Assembly: GCA_037951105.1 (NCBI GenBank)
Contig: JBAMJV010002067.1
Coordinates: 303,501-367,500, forward strand
Reading direction: 5' to 3'
DNA length: 64,000 nucleotides
Source of the DNA: Echinarachnius parma
Taxonomy: Eukaryota; Echinodermata; Echinoidea; Clypeasteroida; Echinarachniidae
Numbering within the stretch: the first letter of the stretch is position 1; the number at the start of each line of letters is the position of its first letter. This document shows positions 33,843 to 45,650 of this stretch, piece by piece. Both the position numbers and the translations under genes were made by a program. The notes beneath the pieces are model-generated. The model did not search any database. It saw only the letters and a program-made list of their open reading frames with translations, and had not been told where the DNA came from.

Positions 33843-34049
33843 GTAATGATTTTATGGAAATTAAATATTTTTTACTTTTATTGAACCAGCATGTCAAATA
33901 CTGTTATGGAATCAACATGATATTGAAATGAAATTATAACAAGTAAATAGTCCAAATGAGTATCTGTTGTCTTTCTCTTTGGGACATTTCGTTATTTCAT
34001 CACTGTATTGTATAAGTTTCATCAAATCGATTATAATTACTACTTTATC

Positions 34050-34190
34050 TTAAAGGGATAGTACAGTCCTGGTAAAACAGAACTTTAGTAACTAGAAAAT
34101 CGTAAGTTATCAATAAAACTAAACAGTTATTATTCAGTGATGCTTGAATGGCAGATAAAACATTTAGACGGCAAAGTTACAGGACTGTTT
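34050..34190 (+). repeat. TTAAAGGG-class repeat, inverted relative of 14035-14160
   Basis: TTAAAGGGATAGTACAGTCC and TTATTCAGTGATGCTTGAAT match the reverse complement of 14035-14160 in copy A (AGGGATATTACAGTTCTG and onward). Same family in opposite orientation at nearby, non-identical positions. Confidence 0.45.
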
Positions 34191-34507
34191 TCATACAAAA
34201 AGCAGCCGTTAATACAAGAGGACACCCTCCAGATACATCCAGTTTCAACCATTAAATTCCTTATTTAAAACATGTAAATGTTATTCAATAGAGAGATCAT
34301 CAAAGACAGTTTTGAAACAATGTTGGTATATTTTTAAAATGTAAAGGAATTATAACTATTTTCTTAAACTATTGAATAAAAGTTAGTTCCAACATTTATT
34401 CTTGAAAGGTTTGTGGAACCATTGTCGACTTTTATTGGATGCCGGAATGTTGAAGTCGATTTTGAGCTATTAACACTGTCATTTTATGTCCCCTTTTTAC
34501 CATGCAG

Positions 34508-36890
34508 TTTCCTTTTGGAGATGGGTAACGAGTTGAACACCGTTGGAGGGGCGGTAGCCACGGCTGCGACGTCCGTAGCTGCAGGGGTGACCCTGGGCCA
34601 GGTCGGAGCCCTCAACGACGCCGTGGTCGAGTGTGCCAAGTTCACCACTGATGCGGCCTCAAAGACAGTCGTCCGACACGTTGGCGAAACTGTCGGCACG
34701 GCCGCGGTCACGGGGGCATTCGCTGTCGCTGCTGGCGCCACGTTCGGGCAGGTGGAGGAACTGAACGACGCCGTCGTAGACTTGGCCAGCAGGACCGCCG
34801 ACTCTGCTGCAGTGTCTGGTAAGGTGATGAAGGAATCTGCCCATCGGGTGGTTGACGGCGTGCCCGTGGTCGGTCACATCAAGGGCGGGATACACTACGC
34901 GATTGGCGACATCGAAGGAGCGGATAGAGCGATGAAAAGTGCCACACGGTCAACGGGTTTCATCGCAGGCGGTATCGTGGGGGCTCATGCAGGCCCCGCT
35001 GGGATGATTGCAGGTGGGTTTGCAGGTGCAGCGGCTGCAGATCGCATCACGACCGGTGTCGAGACGGCCGTGAAAGGCAAATATACAACTTCTAAGCCAC
35101 ATGTTGCGGATGCTGAAGATGGTTTGATGCTCCCAAGTGTCAAGGAGGATGCAGCAGATGAAGACTCGGGTGCCTCATCTGGGGAGGAGGAGTCTGCTAC
35201 AGGGTCGGGAGAGGCAGCCGAAGCTGAACAATCCTCAAGCGAATCGGATGAGGCCAGTGAATCTGTCTTGGAGAATACAATTTCTGCTTTGAACGAACCC
35301 ATGATTCAACGAGATGCAAACGGACCTGTATTGAATGATGCAACTTCTGCTGCAAACTTCCCAATGGCTGAACAAGAAAACGATTCCAACGGCCCCGAAG
35401 TAGCGGATGAATCGCTTCCGGAAAACGCAAGCACTGCTCTCAATCAATCTGTGTCTAGACAAGAGAATGGGGTCATCGACGAATGTGCTACGAAAGATGA
35501 AAACCCTGCACTTCACTCTTCTGTGGCTGAAAATGCAACGGACTCGAAAAGCTCTGAGCTCTCGGGTGAAAAGAATGTATATCCTCCTTCGAAAGAATCC
35601 AGTTCTGAACCGGGGATGGACATAAGTTACTCGGACGGCACGAACGGGTCTGACCCCAGTGTTGTAAGTCCCACTCTGAACCAATCTCCATCTGAACAAG
35701 AAATCGGGGTAACAGATGAATGGGGTGCCTGGACAGACAGCACACAAGGGTGGTCGATTGGCGAAGAAGATAGGCCCATTGAATCAGGTGGAGGAAGTGG
35801 TGAAATTGTAGAACAAACTGAATTATTGGAAGCAAGCAATGCGGATCGGTCGAACGAGGAAGAGTTCAAGCCCGTTGGAGTAGAAGATTCATCAGGTGGC
35901 TCAAGTGACGTGGCTGAAGAACAGATGGGTTCTGTTGTCCCTGAGGTCGAAATGGTCACCGAGGTCGAAATTGGAGCTGTCCCGAGCGATACCAATCTCG
36001 CTTTGGACGAAACAACTGTTACGCAAGAGCATCAAAAAGGCATCGATGATGCTGCAGAAGAGATACTTATGACAGACATGACGGAAGTAAACAGCAGTAC
36101 TACAGATCGGGCGAGTGACGACGAAGCAAGACCCATTGGATCCGAGGAAGCTTCACTTGAATTAAGTGACATGGCTGAAGAACAAACAGACTCTATTGTC
36201 CCTGAGGTCGAAATTGTAGCTGTCTCGAGCTATACAGATCTTGCCTATAAAGAATCAGTGGTTGTGCAAGAGCACCAGCAAGGCATCGATGATGCTGCAG
36301 AAGAGATAAAAAGCGACTTGGTTCAAGAACAGACAGATTCGATTGTCCCTGAGGTGGAAATTGTAGCTGTCCCGAGCGATGCCAATCTCGCTTTGAACGA
36401 ATCAATTGTCACACAAGAGCATCAAAAAGGTATCGATGGTGTTGCAGAAGAGATAATTGCGACAGACATGATGGAAGTAAACAGCAGTACTACATATCGG
36501 GCGAGTGACGACGAAGCAAGACCCATTGGATCCGAGGAAGCTTCACTTGAATCAAGTGACATGGCTGATGAACAGACGGGTTTTATAACTTCTATTGTAC
36601 CTGGGGTTGAAACTGTAGCTGTCCCGAGCGATACCCATCTCGCTTTGAAAGAATCAATGGTTCTGCAAGAGCACCAGGAGAAAGACATCGATGATGCTGC
36701 AGCAGAAGAGATAACTCCGTCAGATATGATGGAAGTAAACAGCAGCCCTATAGATGGGGTGAGTGACGAAGAAGGTAGACCGACTGAATGCGAGGAAGCT
36801 TCACAATTTACTGCAGCCTTGACCGTTCCGGGTGATGCTTCCTTTAACACTTCAAACGCCGAACCCAGTAGTCTCTTTCTGAGTGATTGA
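34508..36890 (+). CDS. Paralogue B: glycine-zipper/50-residue-repeat protein with acidic repeat tail (789 aa)
   Basis: The exon follows a CTTTTTACCATGCAG acceptor ending at 34507; the start chosen is ATG 34521 (MGNELNTVGG...), stop at 36890. Residues 1-190 are almost identical to paralogue A: two 50-residue repeats, the IKGGIHYAIGDIEGADRA motif and the Gly/Ala zipper. It lacks a 19-residue block after KGKYT (GQIKAWTDTV... in A). The acidic tail is shorter: about 1.06 kb of A (about 16900-17965) has no counterpart, removing the CPEVGNESVPSP-type units. The last ~300 residues hold repeated DMAEEQTDSIVPEVEI, VVQEHQEGIDDAAEEI and RASDDEARPIGSEEAS blocks. No known catalytic or export signal; Gly2 could be myristoylated. 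Function unknown. Confidence 0.85.
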
Positions 36891-37136
36891 GACAGTGACG
36901 TAACGTTAGTCGACTGATTGGTGGGAGTGGCAAGAATTATCGAATTGTTGCCCTCATTATTTTTTCTATTAATTGTTTCAGTGTATTCCAAATAAGTTTT
37001 GAGGATTTGGACAATTTTACTAAATCCCTTTAAGAAGACATTGTTATGATTCATATATTGTAGGTGAGAACCTTTGACGTGTTTGAGTAGGCGTTTGATT
37101 AGTCAGATATAACCAACTCCGTCTGGGGTTTTCTTT

Positions 37137-37142
37137 AATAAA
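37137..37142 (+). terminator. AATAAA candidate polyadenylation signal, paralogue B
   Basis: The first AATAAA after the stop codon, about 250 bp downstream. The signal used by paralogue A has not been kept at the matching place. Confidence 0.4.
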
Positions 37143-38035
37143 TCTGACTTCATACTCCGTGGAACCAGGCGCAGTCAGTGGAACAATCGCCGGAACATAG
37201 ACTGAGTTTTTGGTCTAGCGTTTAATGATCTGTATAATAATATAGATCAGATAATCAAGCGGTCCTAGGATTTCGAGAGGAAATTATTTGGCATGTGAAA
37301 CAGGGGGTCAATCAAGCCCGCAATTAAGTTGTCTCTTTCCTCAAGATTGAGACACTACATAATTAAGAAGCGATTCATTTTAAGAATACATTTCAATGAT
37401 CAACATCAAAATTCAAAATGTTTATGACTGAAATGCAACTATTTTTTTCCCGGGGTGTATTTTTCTATTTTAACAGACTTTTGTTTTTCCAAGCAGAAAT
37501 AAAACGCACTAATATTCTACGAGTCAATAATTATGTATCCATTCTGGTTTTAGTAATGCAATTATTTAGTTTAGATAATTATTCCTGTGGTTAATATTGT
37601 CTCAAAATTGTCATTAGTTGATGTAATTTGTAAATATTTCGTTCTATTTCATTACTTTCGCACGTCTCAGAGCAGTACACTAGTGTTGGCGGATTTGTAT
37701 GTTAATTAAAATAGAATGTGTCAGTGTCCCGATTTAGGTAATTAATTAAATCATTCATAAATATCAATTATTTATATACCTATGTACCATCATAATAAAC
37801 GGGTCGTATATCAGTCTTTCTTTGTGCCTGAAAATCGATTGTATCAATCGTACATGTACTGTTGTTGTTTTTGTAAATTTGTGTAAATGTGATATATATA
37901 TATATTCATGAACAGTATATACTTTGTATTTTCTGGTGTGTGGTATGGGAATAACCTAGGTTGATGACTGTAGTTTTTTTTTTTGTATTATGATTGAATA
38001 TAATTATACAAAACTTTGCTTTACACACATTGAAT

Positions 38036-38110
38036 AAATGCAGAAGAAACTCAATACGGAGACATACGAAATGCCCTCTTATGTCTTTGTATTGAGTTTC
38101 TTCTGCATTT
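38036..38110 (+). repeat. Long hairpin unique to copy B
   Basis: Arms of 31 bp (38036-38066 and 38080-38110), differing at two positions, flank a 13-base loop. The left arm starts AAATGCAGAAGAAACTCAAT. Copy A has related but non-palindromic sequence at 22538-22570. Confidence 0.85.
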
Positions 38111-38440
38111 CTTCACATGTACATAAGTAAGCTTTTTACCATATTTATCCATTTGTATTATATTTGTTCTGTCTGTATATAAACTTAACCGCGCCCTAAG
38201 CATCTTGTACGAAATGGAATTGGCGCATTATACGACTGATTTGTGAAATGGTTTTATTATAACATTGTATTATATTTGTCTTATTTGTAATATTGTATAG
38301 TTTGTAAATTTGTATTATTGCTTTTTCATTAGGTGATGCTTTCGCCGTAGAATCGGGCATTATGAGATGTTATTTAACCCCAAAATTAATCGGGTACAAA
38401 TCGACAACACTACTTCCAAAGGGGGTAATTTTGTTATCAT

Positions 38441-38461
38441 CCCCCCCCCCCCCCCCCCCCC
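38441..38461 (+). repeat. Poly(C) run at the end of copy B
   Basis: C21 then AACCCAGC, matching 23684-23710 in copy A. Confidence 0.9.
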
Positions 38462-38663
38462 AACCCAGCAACGCGCAATGTTGGGAAAGGCGTTAGCAGC
38501 AGGAAGGATCAATATTATGATCAAAGTCCGCAAAGGTAAAGAAGAAAAACATTGGCATTGTCATAACAAAATTATTTGGTTCGTACACTGTTTGTGCAGC
38601 TGTAATATAATGGTCTTACCAGGCATGCCAGGCGCGCAGCCAGGGGAGGCCAGGGAAAACGTG

Positions 38664-38930
38664 CCCCCTCCCCCCCCCCCCCCCCCTGCCTCGGGTGCCC
38701 CAACAAACGAAATCATGCCTGCAAGGGACAACAATTGTCAAAAGAAAGCGGTACAATCATAATTATTATTCTCATGTTAAATAACATTTTTTTCAGGCAC
38801 CTACAATTGTTGAAGGCAGGTGAACACCTGTACCCCTAATTGCAAATGCAAGGGCCCCCATCGAGCGCCCCCCCCCCCCCCCCCCCACTGGAAAAAATCC
38901 TAGCTACGCCACTATGTTTTGTTCACGCTA
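38664..38930 (-). repeat. Two C-rich tracts with a GGCGTAGC-type repeat end
   Basis: C tracts at 38664-38686 and 38868-38886. On the minus strand the second reads AGTGGCGTAGCTAGGATTTT then TTCCAGTGGGGGGG. The same GGCGTAGC/AGG motif beside G runs or G-rich DNA is seen near 51698 and 53020. Probably ends of a dispersed repeat. Confidence 0.5.
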
Positions 38931-39357
38931 TTTTGGAGTATTTCCAGTGGCAATTTATGCATACAGTTATGTCCTTGCGAGCAATGTTTACCGTGGACTT
39001 TTACGTCATTTACATCCGGATGCACAACCGCGATAATAAATAAATAATGAATAATATACAAACTATCTAGAACGTTCCCCGATGCGCACACATGAAGGGA
39101 CGAATATGCGGTTCGAATATCATTCGAATATCATTAATTAACATAGCTAGGCCGAGTCTGTGTGTTCTTTAATACGGGTTTAATACACACAAGGAAGAGC
39201 TTAGGCGCTAAATTCACTGAAATTAATTTAGGGGAAAGTAAAGCGTGTTATTGAACACATGCTCATTTATGTGGGATTGTGAAAATGATATATAATTATG
39301 CTTCATTTTTTGCAATGCTACATATTTTGAATTTGAATTTGATTGCATAATTTGTCT

Positions 39358-39627
39358 GAACCCGTTCAAGACTTGAGTACAGTTGCTATAGCATGTTTTC
39401 TCCAGGGACCATGCACAGTCGGAGTGTTTTGGGGAAAATTGCTGGGGCCCGTTGCAGAAAGAGATATACAATCGATTGTAAGTTACAATGAATTGCAAGT
39501 CAGATCATGTGTTCTAACTGCGTGAAGATGATTGGTTGAAACGCGCAAAGTTTCTGGCTTACAATCAATTATTACTATAAAATCGCTTCTATCTCTTTCT
39601 GCAAAGGGACCCTGAACGGTTTAAACT
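39358..39627 (-). mobile_element. piggyBac-like MITE relic split by a fold-back element
   Basis: AACCCGTTCAAGACTTGAGT and GTTGCTATAGCATGTTTTCT match the reverse complement of the 93-bp family at 19376. The remaining end TGAACGGTTTAA follows the nested fold-back at 39444-39612. Same nesting pattern as 25913-26236. Confidence 0.55.
39444..39612 (+). mobile_element. Fold-back MITE (GGGGCCCGTTGCAGAAAGAG type)
   Basis: The ends GGGGCCCGTTGCAGAAAGAG and CTCTTTCTGCAAAGGGACCC are inverted. The arms continue with ATACAATCGATTGTAAG and CTTACAATCAATTATTA. Confidence 0.65.
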
Positions 39628-39682
39628 TGTGACTTGCAGCTAGCTTAAATACCTTATTATTGCACGTATTGTTATTCAATTT

Positions 39683-40122
39683 AAAGGGTACCACCACCCA
39701 AAAATAATAATCTTTTTATAGAAAGGTAACATCTTTACTATTCCTTTCCTTCAACAAGTTCACAAAAATATGTTTTCAGAAAAAATATATAATTGGAAAA
39801 CGCATCACCATTCTCAGCCATGCGGTCATGCGGTCTGAATGCGCAGACTATTATGCGAGCAGAGGCAGCGGCGCTCTGTGCAGAGCGAACGAATCATCCG
39901 GGATTCTATTGACGTACGCGTGAATTACATTGGCGCACTCGCAAATGCCTGGCCCGTGTGGAACCACGAGATAGCCGTGGTTCCGTAAGTGGTGGAAATT
40001 AATTGCTTTGTTTATGAATTACACAACCCTTTGCAAAATGTTGGGTATCTATTTGATATCACAAAACGGTACCAAAACATATAATAATGTGTTGTCCTTT
40101 GCCTGGCGGTCCCCTTTAAGCT
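39683..40122 (+). mobile_element. TTAAAGGG-class MITE (GGGTACCACCACCC family), copy 1
   Basis: It starts TTTAAAGGGTACCACCACCC and ends GCCTGGCGGTCCCCTTTAAG. A second, ~85% similar copy lies at 60983-61400. The two share GTGGTGGAAATTAATTGCTT and AACGGTACCAAAACATATAA. Confidence 0.7.
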
Positions 40123-40205
40123 GAACATGGATATGGCGCCTATTATGGAATTAAACTCTTCAAATACACACCTTTTAATAGTCCAGTAAGAGTTGCGTAT
40201 TGAGA

Positions 40206-40710
40206 TTCAAGTTTTAACTTCTTTGATTATGAAGTACTTTCATACGTTTTATGAAATAAGAAAGTACTTCTATTCCGAACACTAAATAAAAAAAACATCT
40301 TTCAAGTTTTGTGTTGTGTGTTTTACAAAAAATACATCATGTTTTAATAACATTTTCTCCAAAGTGATAAAGCAGTTTCGTATTTCAATTGTTTCAACCG
40401 TTTTTTAAATTCTGGTTGAGTGTATATTCGTAGTATTTTCTGATTATTGTAAATGTAACTATAATATATAGGCCTGAATATTTTGATTATTAAAGTGCTT
40501 TAATATTTGTTTTATGAAATATTAAGAAAGTACTTCTATTTAGAACACTAAATAAAAACGTCATTCAAGTTGTGTGTTGTGTGTGGCTAACAAAAATACA
40601 TTATCTCCAAAGTGATAAAGCAGATTCGTATTTCAATTGTATACACCGTTTTTTAAATTCTGGTTAAGTGTCTATTCGTAGTATTTACTGATTATTGTAA
40701 ATGTAACAAA
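40206..40710 (+). repeat. Local tandem duplication, two ~248 bp units
   Basis: TTTTTTAAATTCTGGTT recurs 248 bp apart (about 40400 and 40648). Further matches are AAGAAAGTACTTCTATT, CTCCAAAGTGATAAAGCAG and TTTCTGATTATTGTAAATGT versus TTACTGATTATTGTAAATGT. Confidence 0.75.
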
Positions 40711-41064
40711 GTTTATTTCTTTTAGAGACCTATTGACAAATACAAGTTCCAACATTCTTGTAAAATTGTACGATATTTTCGCTTGATTTTGTGTTTCCTT
40801 TCAATTTAAATGATAATAGATGTGTTCAAATTACATTGTACCTATATTATGTAGTTTAATGTTTTTTTAAATATCTATTTATCTTATAAAAAAAGATAAA
40901 TTGCACAATACTTTTTTGTTTGATGTGCGATATTTTAGAATGTTGTAAATAAGAATGTTTTCCGATTAACTAGCGTTGAATGCATAGTTTGATGAGTTTC
41001 ATTTGAATAATACAAAAGTTATGTAAACACTACATGACGGATTTTGTTTTAGTTATTATAGAAT

Positions 41065-41323
41065 GTTAAAGGACAATGAAACCTGGTCAAAATGTTGTTT
41101 GCACTATTTGAGACAAACTAGAAGAAATGATCAGAAATCCCTGACAGTTTGAGCACAATCGGTCAAGAAATAAGAAAACTATGGCGTTTTGGAATGGCCA
41201 TTACTTAAATTGGCAACGCACTCTGGCAAATTTGTAGACAACTTCCTTTCCGATTTGTACACAACATTTCTATATTAGTTGTTGTAAAAAAAAAAAAAAT
41301 GCTCGCATTTCATTGTCCTTTAT
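41065..41323 (+). mobile_element. TTAAAGG-class MITE (ACAATGAAACC family)
   Basis: It starts GTTAAAGGACAATGAAACC and ends GCATTTCATTGTCCTTTAT. Small, non-coding. Confidence 0.5.
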
Positions 41324-43012
41324 TTATGGTTTGCATGTATAAAGTGCACCCTCAAATCGATCCCAGATTGCTTCAAGAATAGGGAAAACCTTGTAAATTA
41401 TCGTTTTGATATAATAAACTAAAAGAAGAGGACAAATCAAAGTTCGATTTGTGAAAATTACAATAATTACTAGTTTTCATTCATTTATAGCTTTCTTTAA
41501 TGAAGAAAATGTTTTGCGAGTTATTCATAGTATACCTCCTTATAACATGCATTGCATTCATGAAAAATGTTCCCTCCTTCACAATAAATAATAAGTACAT
41601 TGTAAGTTGATTTTTATTCGGTTTTATTTATTTTGAAACTACTAAATATAAATAATTTTGGATACAACGCATGTTGACTTAAAGTTAAATATAGAAGACG
41701 TTATAATCAATAATCTACGGATTATATTCTTTACCAAAAGGCAACGTTACATACGTGAAGAACAATGAACACCAATGAAATCTGCAGGCAAGATTCATTG
41801 TTTATATTTGCATAATTATCTAAAGAAACATCGTATCGTGATAATAACTATTTATTTAAAAAGTGCTTTTGAAAGCATTTAACACAAGTAAATATATACT
41901 TACTATTTATTTAATATTTTCGCTAAGCACACTTACTATTATTTTAGCAGCCGTCATATAATTACATGTTTGTAAGGTTAGGTAATTATGTGCATGGGGT
42001 AAAAACTAATTCGTTGCAAATTGCAAGAATTCATAAGTAATATTCTGATATAGTAACGGTATAGTTCTAAAAAGTACAGCTGCGGGCAAAAGTAACAATT
42101 AATCTACAAGTAATTCATATATAATTATAGTACACATAAATAAAGTAAAATTAAATTGAACAAAACGTTTCAAATACAAATCCATTGTACATGTAGTAAA
42201 ACTGATACTGTCAGAGACTGTACATACTCTCTTTACGGAAACTTTTCAAAACTAGTGAACTCTACATAATTACTGTATATTATTACACTTCGTCATAGTC
42301 ATAATTCTTAAAATAGTTTATGAAACAAAATGATTAAAATATTGTTAAAAATTCGTTTCACACTAAGTAAAAAACAATACTATTACAGATTAGCCTCTTC
42401 ACCGTAGAGTGAGTCTATGGTTTAGATACATTTTCTATCCCAAAGTCAGCTTTCTAAAACCGTGTTTCGGGCTCATGGTAAAGACTATCAAGCGTAGGGG
42501 GCGTTTTACCGCGGGTCGCCATTTTAAACTAGACTAGTTGAGGGCTGGTAAGACGGCATCATGTGACAGGGGAGGGATCAGTGTTGCTAATTACATTTGG
42601 ACAGTGGTGCGATCGCCCAATTGTATGTATTCTCAAGCCATGGAGATATATTTAGGATATCTAGATGTAGCTCCTGGCCATGCCTCGATAATTCTTTTAT
42701 GCCTTGAAGATTTGTCAAAAAAAAAAAAAAAAAAAAAAACCTATTATTTATATTATGTGTGAAAAAAAAGAGAAAATAGACAAAATAAATGCATACTTGT
42801 ATATATAAATATTGATGATATAAATACATTGAAATTTAATTTAAAAAAAAAAAAAAAATGGTAGTTGGCGACAATAGTCACCATTGACTAATCGCCATAA
42901 AAAATTAAATAACAACAACAACATGCAACACTGAGCCAGTGTGCAATTACGCACCGCGCGCAAGGCGCTCGCAAGATGGCACCGCGCATCTGATCTACTA
43001 ATCCGAACCACC

Positions 43013-43385
43013 TTTAAAGGTGCACCTGTAAAGTGTCAGATATTGCCCAAAAATGACATTTGAGACTTCAATCCTGTACCAAAATCATTGCAAGATATGT
43101 CCGAATGAGTTTCATTGAAAAAGAACACTGCTTTCCTGGCTAAAAAAAACGAAAATATGCGTCAGCTTTTTACAACGAATTACTGTATGACGTGTATGAG
43201 GTTTATGACTGTTCGCTAACGCTTTTGAGCTGAAAGATAGATATCGTCATACTAAAGGGGCATTTGAAAAAATCTAACCCTATTTTATTCTTCTCTTACC
43301 ATAAGCTAAACAACACGGTAGAAGAGAAACGAGGAAGCTCCAAGTAATTTTCGTGGAGTTAGACACTTTACAGGCATCCCTTTAA
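43013..43385 (+). mobile_element. TTAAAGG-class MITE (ACCTGTAAAGTGTC family)
   Basis: It starts TTTAAAGGTGCACCTGTAAA with GTGTC and ends GACACTTTACAGGCATCCCT with TTAA. Non-coding. Confidence 0.5.
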
Positions 43386-44012
43386 TCGAATGAAAAGATT
43401 AGCCAGAAACGTCTTTTACAACGCTGATTTTGGGGCTAGAAGAGTCTGTCTAAACGCATTTCAGTGTTCACATACTTATGACATGCAATATAATTATTAT
43501 TTAGTGATATGCATTTCATAAATAATCCACGATCGGCTACTTTCGTGAGGGTAACACAGTGTCTTGGTAAAGATCTTATTAAAGATGTTATTATTTTTCC
43601 CTCTATAGCCTCGTCATTCAAAATTATAATTAATTTCTACGTTATACTTGATTTACCACCAAAAAAGGGATAGAAGCTTCGCGATAAATAAAAATAGAGC
43701 AAAATTATTTACGAAACATTCATACAAAATATATATGCGTGTTATACGTTATGGTGTAGTTCAATCAAGTGATAGGCAAATACTATATAACATGCGTCAT
43801 AAAGATGGCTGGAAAAGTTGAATGACATTATGATGGCCTTATGTAGGGTATGGATAAATCAGTGTTCATGTATTTACAATTCGATATAGCGTCAAAAACT
43901 CTTTTTGTAACAGGGCAAAAATAAATAGCAAGAGAGGGCGCCATTTACAAAGTCAGAGCCGCGTTGATTAGCCGACGGTGATATACAAACCCTTTATATA
44001 GTTTTAACTATG

Positions 44013-44182
44013 TTAAAGGGTGACTAAAATAAAAACGCATGTTGACTTTGGTTGATCTATAATAATGAAAACATCACATATCTGTTGACTATTTGATGTA
44101 CATTTTTGTCATATTTTTAATATAATTTTTTCTATTTTTTCAACCAAAGTCTTTAAAAAATTTAATTTAGTCACCCTTTAAT
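44013..44182 (+). mobile_element. TTAAAGGG-class MITE (TGACTAAAAT family)
   Basis: It starts TTAAAGGGTGACTAAAAT and ends ATTTAGTCACCCTTTAA. The interior pairs GACTTTGGTTGA with CAACCAAAGTC. About 170 bp. Confidence 0.6.
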
Positions 44183-44481
44183 TAAATCAAAATCATCCAC
44201 TTGCGTTATGCATGCATTAGAAAGGTTACAATGTAAAACAAAATCAAACTTATAACAAAGTTACCACATCTAACAATTAATTTTTTTCGAATTAAGTTTG
44301 TATTTTTCACATTTCAACATTTAAATGTCGTCAATATCATAATTAAATGTATTTAATACATTTCTTGTTTTAATAATAATTATAATAAATGTTTATTTTA
44401 TAGCGCATTTCAAAACCGGAGGAATTCTCAATATATAAGTTAACATACCCCTTTATATCACAATAACTAAATACATAATGG

Positions 44482-44827
44482 CTGGAATTCACAAAAGAGG
44501 TTTCTGTAAACCACGGTTAAAACCATCGTTTGATTTAATATGAAGCGCCATTATTTTATAAACTGATGGAGAAAGATTGTTCACTCTTCTTTTTTTTTTT
44601 TACCAATGTTGAAACTTTTCATTTGCACAAGACACAACAATTAATGTGTATGTTTTTCAGATGATGGATTTTGATTTGGTGCCACTAGTAGTGGTTAGCA
44701 AGCACCAACGACCGAATCATTTGAAATTAGCCAATGTGAGTTCCACTTTTTTCTGGCCTACAAGCTGCACTTTATAGTATAAACCATGGTTTACATAAAC
44801 ATCCTTTGACGGCTTTGTGAATTCCAG
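44482..44827 (+). mobile_element. Fold-back MITE, diverged relative of 25954-26185
   Basis: The ends CTGGAATTCACAAAAGAGGT and CTTTGTGAATTCCAG are inverted. It shares TAAACCACGGTTAAAACC, AAACTGATGGAGA and TAAACCATGGTTTAC with the family. Confidence 0.55.
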
Positions 44828-44972
44828 TCAATGGGAACCAACCTCCTCCGACCATAAATAATTCCCCTCTCAGCCTCTTCGAGAGGCTAGTATTTACACA
44901 TTTCAAATCGAAGAAAAGGGAAGCAAAAGTAACTAGGACCGAACCTTTATCATTGTTTATAGAGTTGTGAAG

Positions 44973-45277
44973 TGTGACGTCATCAAAAACCTATCTTTAG
45001 AATTTCCAAATTTGAACTTAATTTTCCGAAAGAGCATACAAAATAATGTCCACATTTTTAAAATCAATCTGATATGTTAAAAATTGCCTGAGCTATGACC
45101 ATCCGAATACTAGTAAATAGATTTCAATAGGAAATCTAATCATTCGGATGGGCATATCTCAGCCAATATGTCACATATTCGATTGATTTTCAACATTTGA
45201 GCATTATTTTGTATGCTTTTTCGGAAAATGAAGTTCAAATTGAGAAATTCTAAAAAATAGATTGTTATGATGTCACA
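44973..45277 (+). mobile_element. Fold-back element, diverged relative of 13329-13690
   Basis: The arms GTGACGTCATC and GATGTCAC enclose TTTGAACTTAATTTTCCGAA and TTCGGAAAATGAAGTTCAAA, with ATTCGGATGGGCATATCTCA as in the relative. No central hairpin insert. Confidence 0.6.
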
Positions 45278-45539
45278 GCTTCGGTACTCTATTCTTTAAC
45301 ATTCCGAATACAAAATTATGCGCAACGTCCTCGTGCTCGCTGCGAGCTTCGATTGATCAATTCCATATTGACCAACATGAATTCACAAACAAAACAAATA
45401 AAGAAAGGTATAGTAAAAACCGCGCCAGTTATTATCAACATCCATCAACTAGAAGGATAGAAGATGCCATGCCAGCTTTACACCGCTATAGATGCAGACT
45501 ATCATGCAATAACCATGGAAACAGACATGGATGAGAACT

Positions 45540-45650
45540 CATTGGAAGATGCTGGTCCAGCGGTCAGAGTACATTCATTCATGTCCTGGAATCGAATCTT
45601 CCTTGAGACAGTAGGTGTACTACTGCACTTGCAACGGAACCAGTCCAAAG
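45540..45650 (-). pseudogene. Decayed duplicate of the FReD gene's terminal exon
   Basis: On the minus strand YTYCLKEDSIP corresponds to YTYCLKSFRMMIRS of the real terminal exon. Nucleotide similarity continues past it (ACTCTGACCGCTGGACCAGC versus GCACTGACCGCTAGACCTCA). Deletions destroy the frame. It lies about 0.9 kb beyond the gene's stop codon. Confidence 0.5.

Larger units (their letters stand above)
27256..34507 (+). other. Candidate intron 1 of paralogue B
   Basis: It contains the LINE 3' fragment, the (TTC)n array, the large inverted repeat and several MITEs, each listed separately. No coding exon was recognised. Confidence 0.4.
23740..38495 (+). repeat. Tandem segmental duplication, copy B (~14.8 kb)
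   Basis: It starts with the same sequence as 6475 and ends with GTTGGGAAAGGCGTTA (38480-38495), matching GTTGGGAGGGGGCGTTA before the junction at 23740. After 38495 the sequence has no counterpart in copy A. It is co-linear with copy A apart from insertions and the inverted segment at 28561-29155. Confidence 0.8.
36891..45540. other. Gene-poor, repeat-rich interval; no coding gene recognised
   Basis: Beyond the repeats listed there is only AT-rich DNA with small non-conserved frames. The part up to 38495 is the 3' end of copy B and includes a region (37840-38170) well conserved with 22380-22640, possibly extended 3' UTR or a separate non-coding transcript. Confidence 0.4.
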
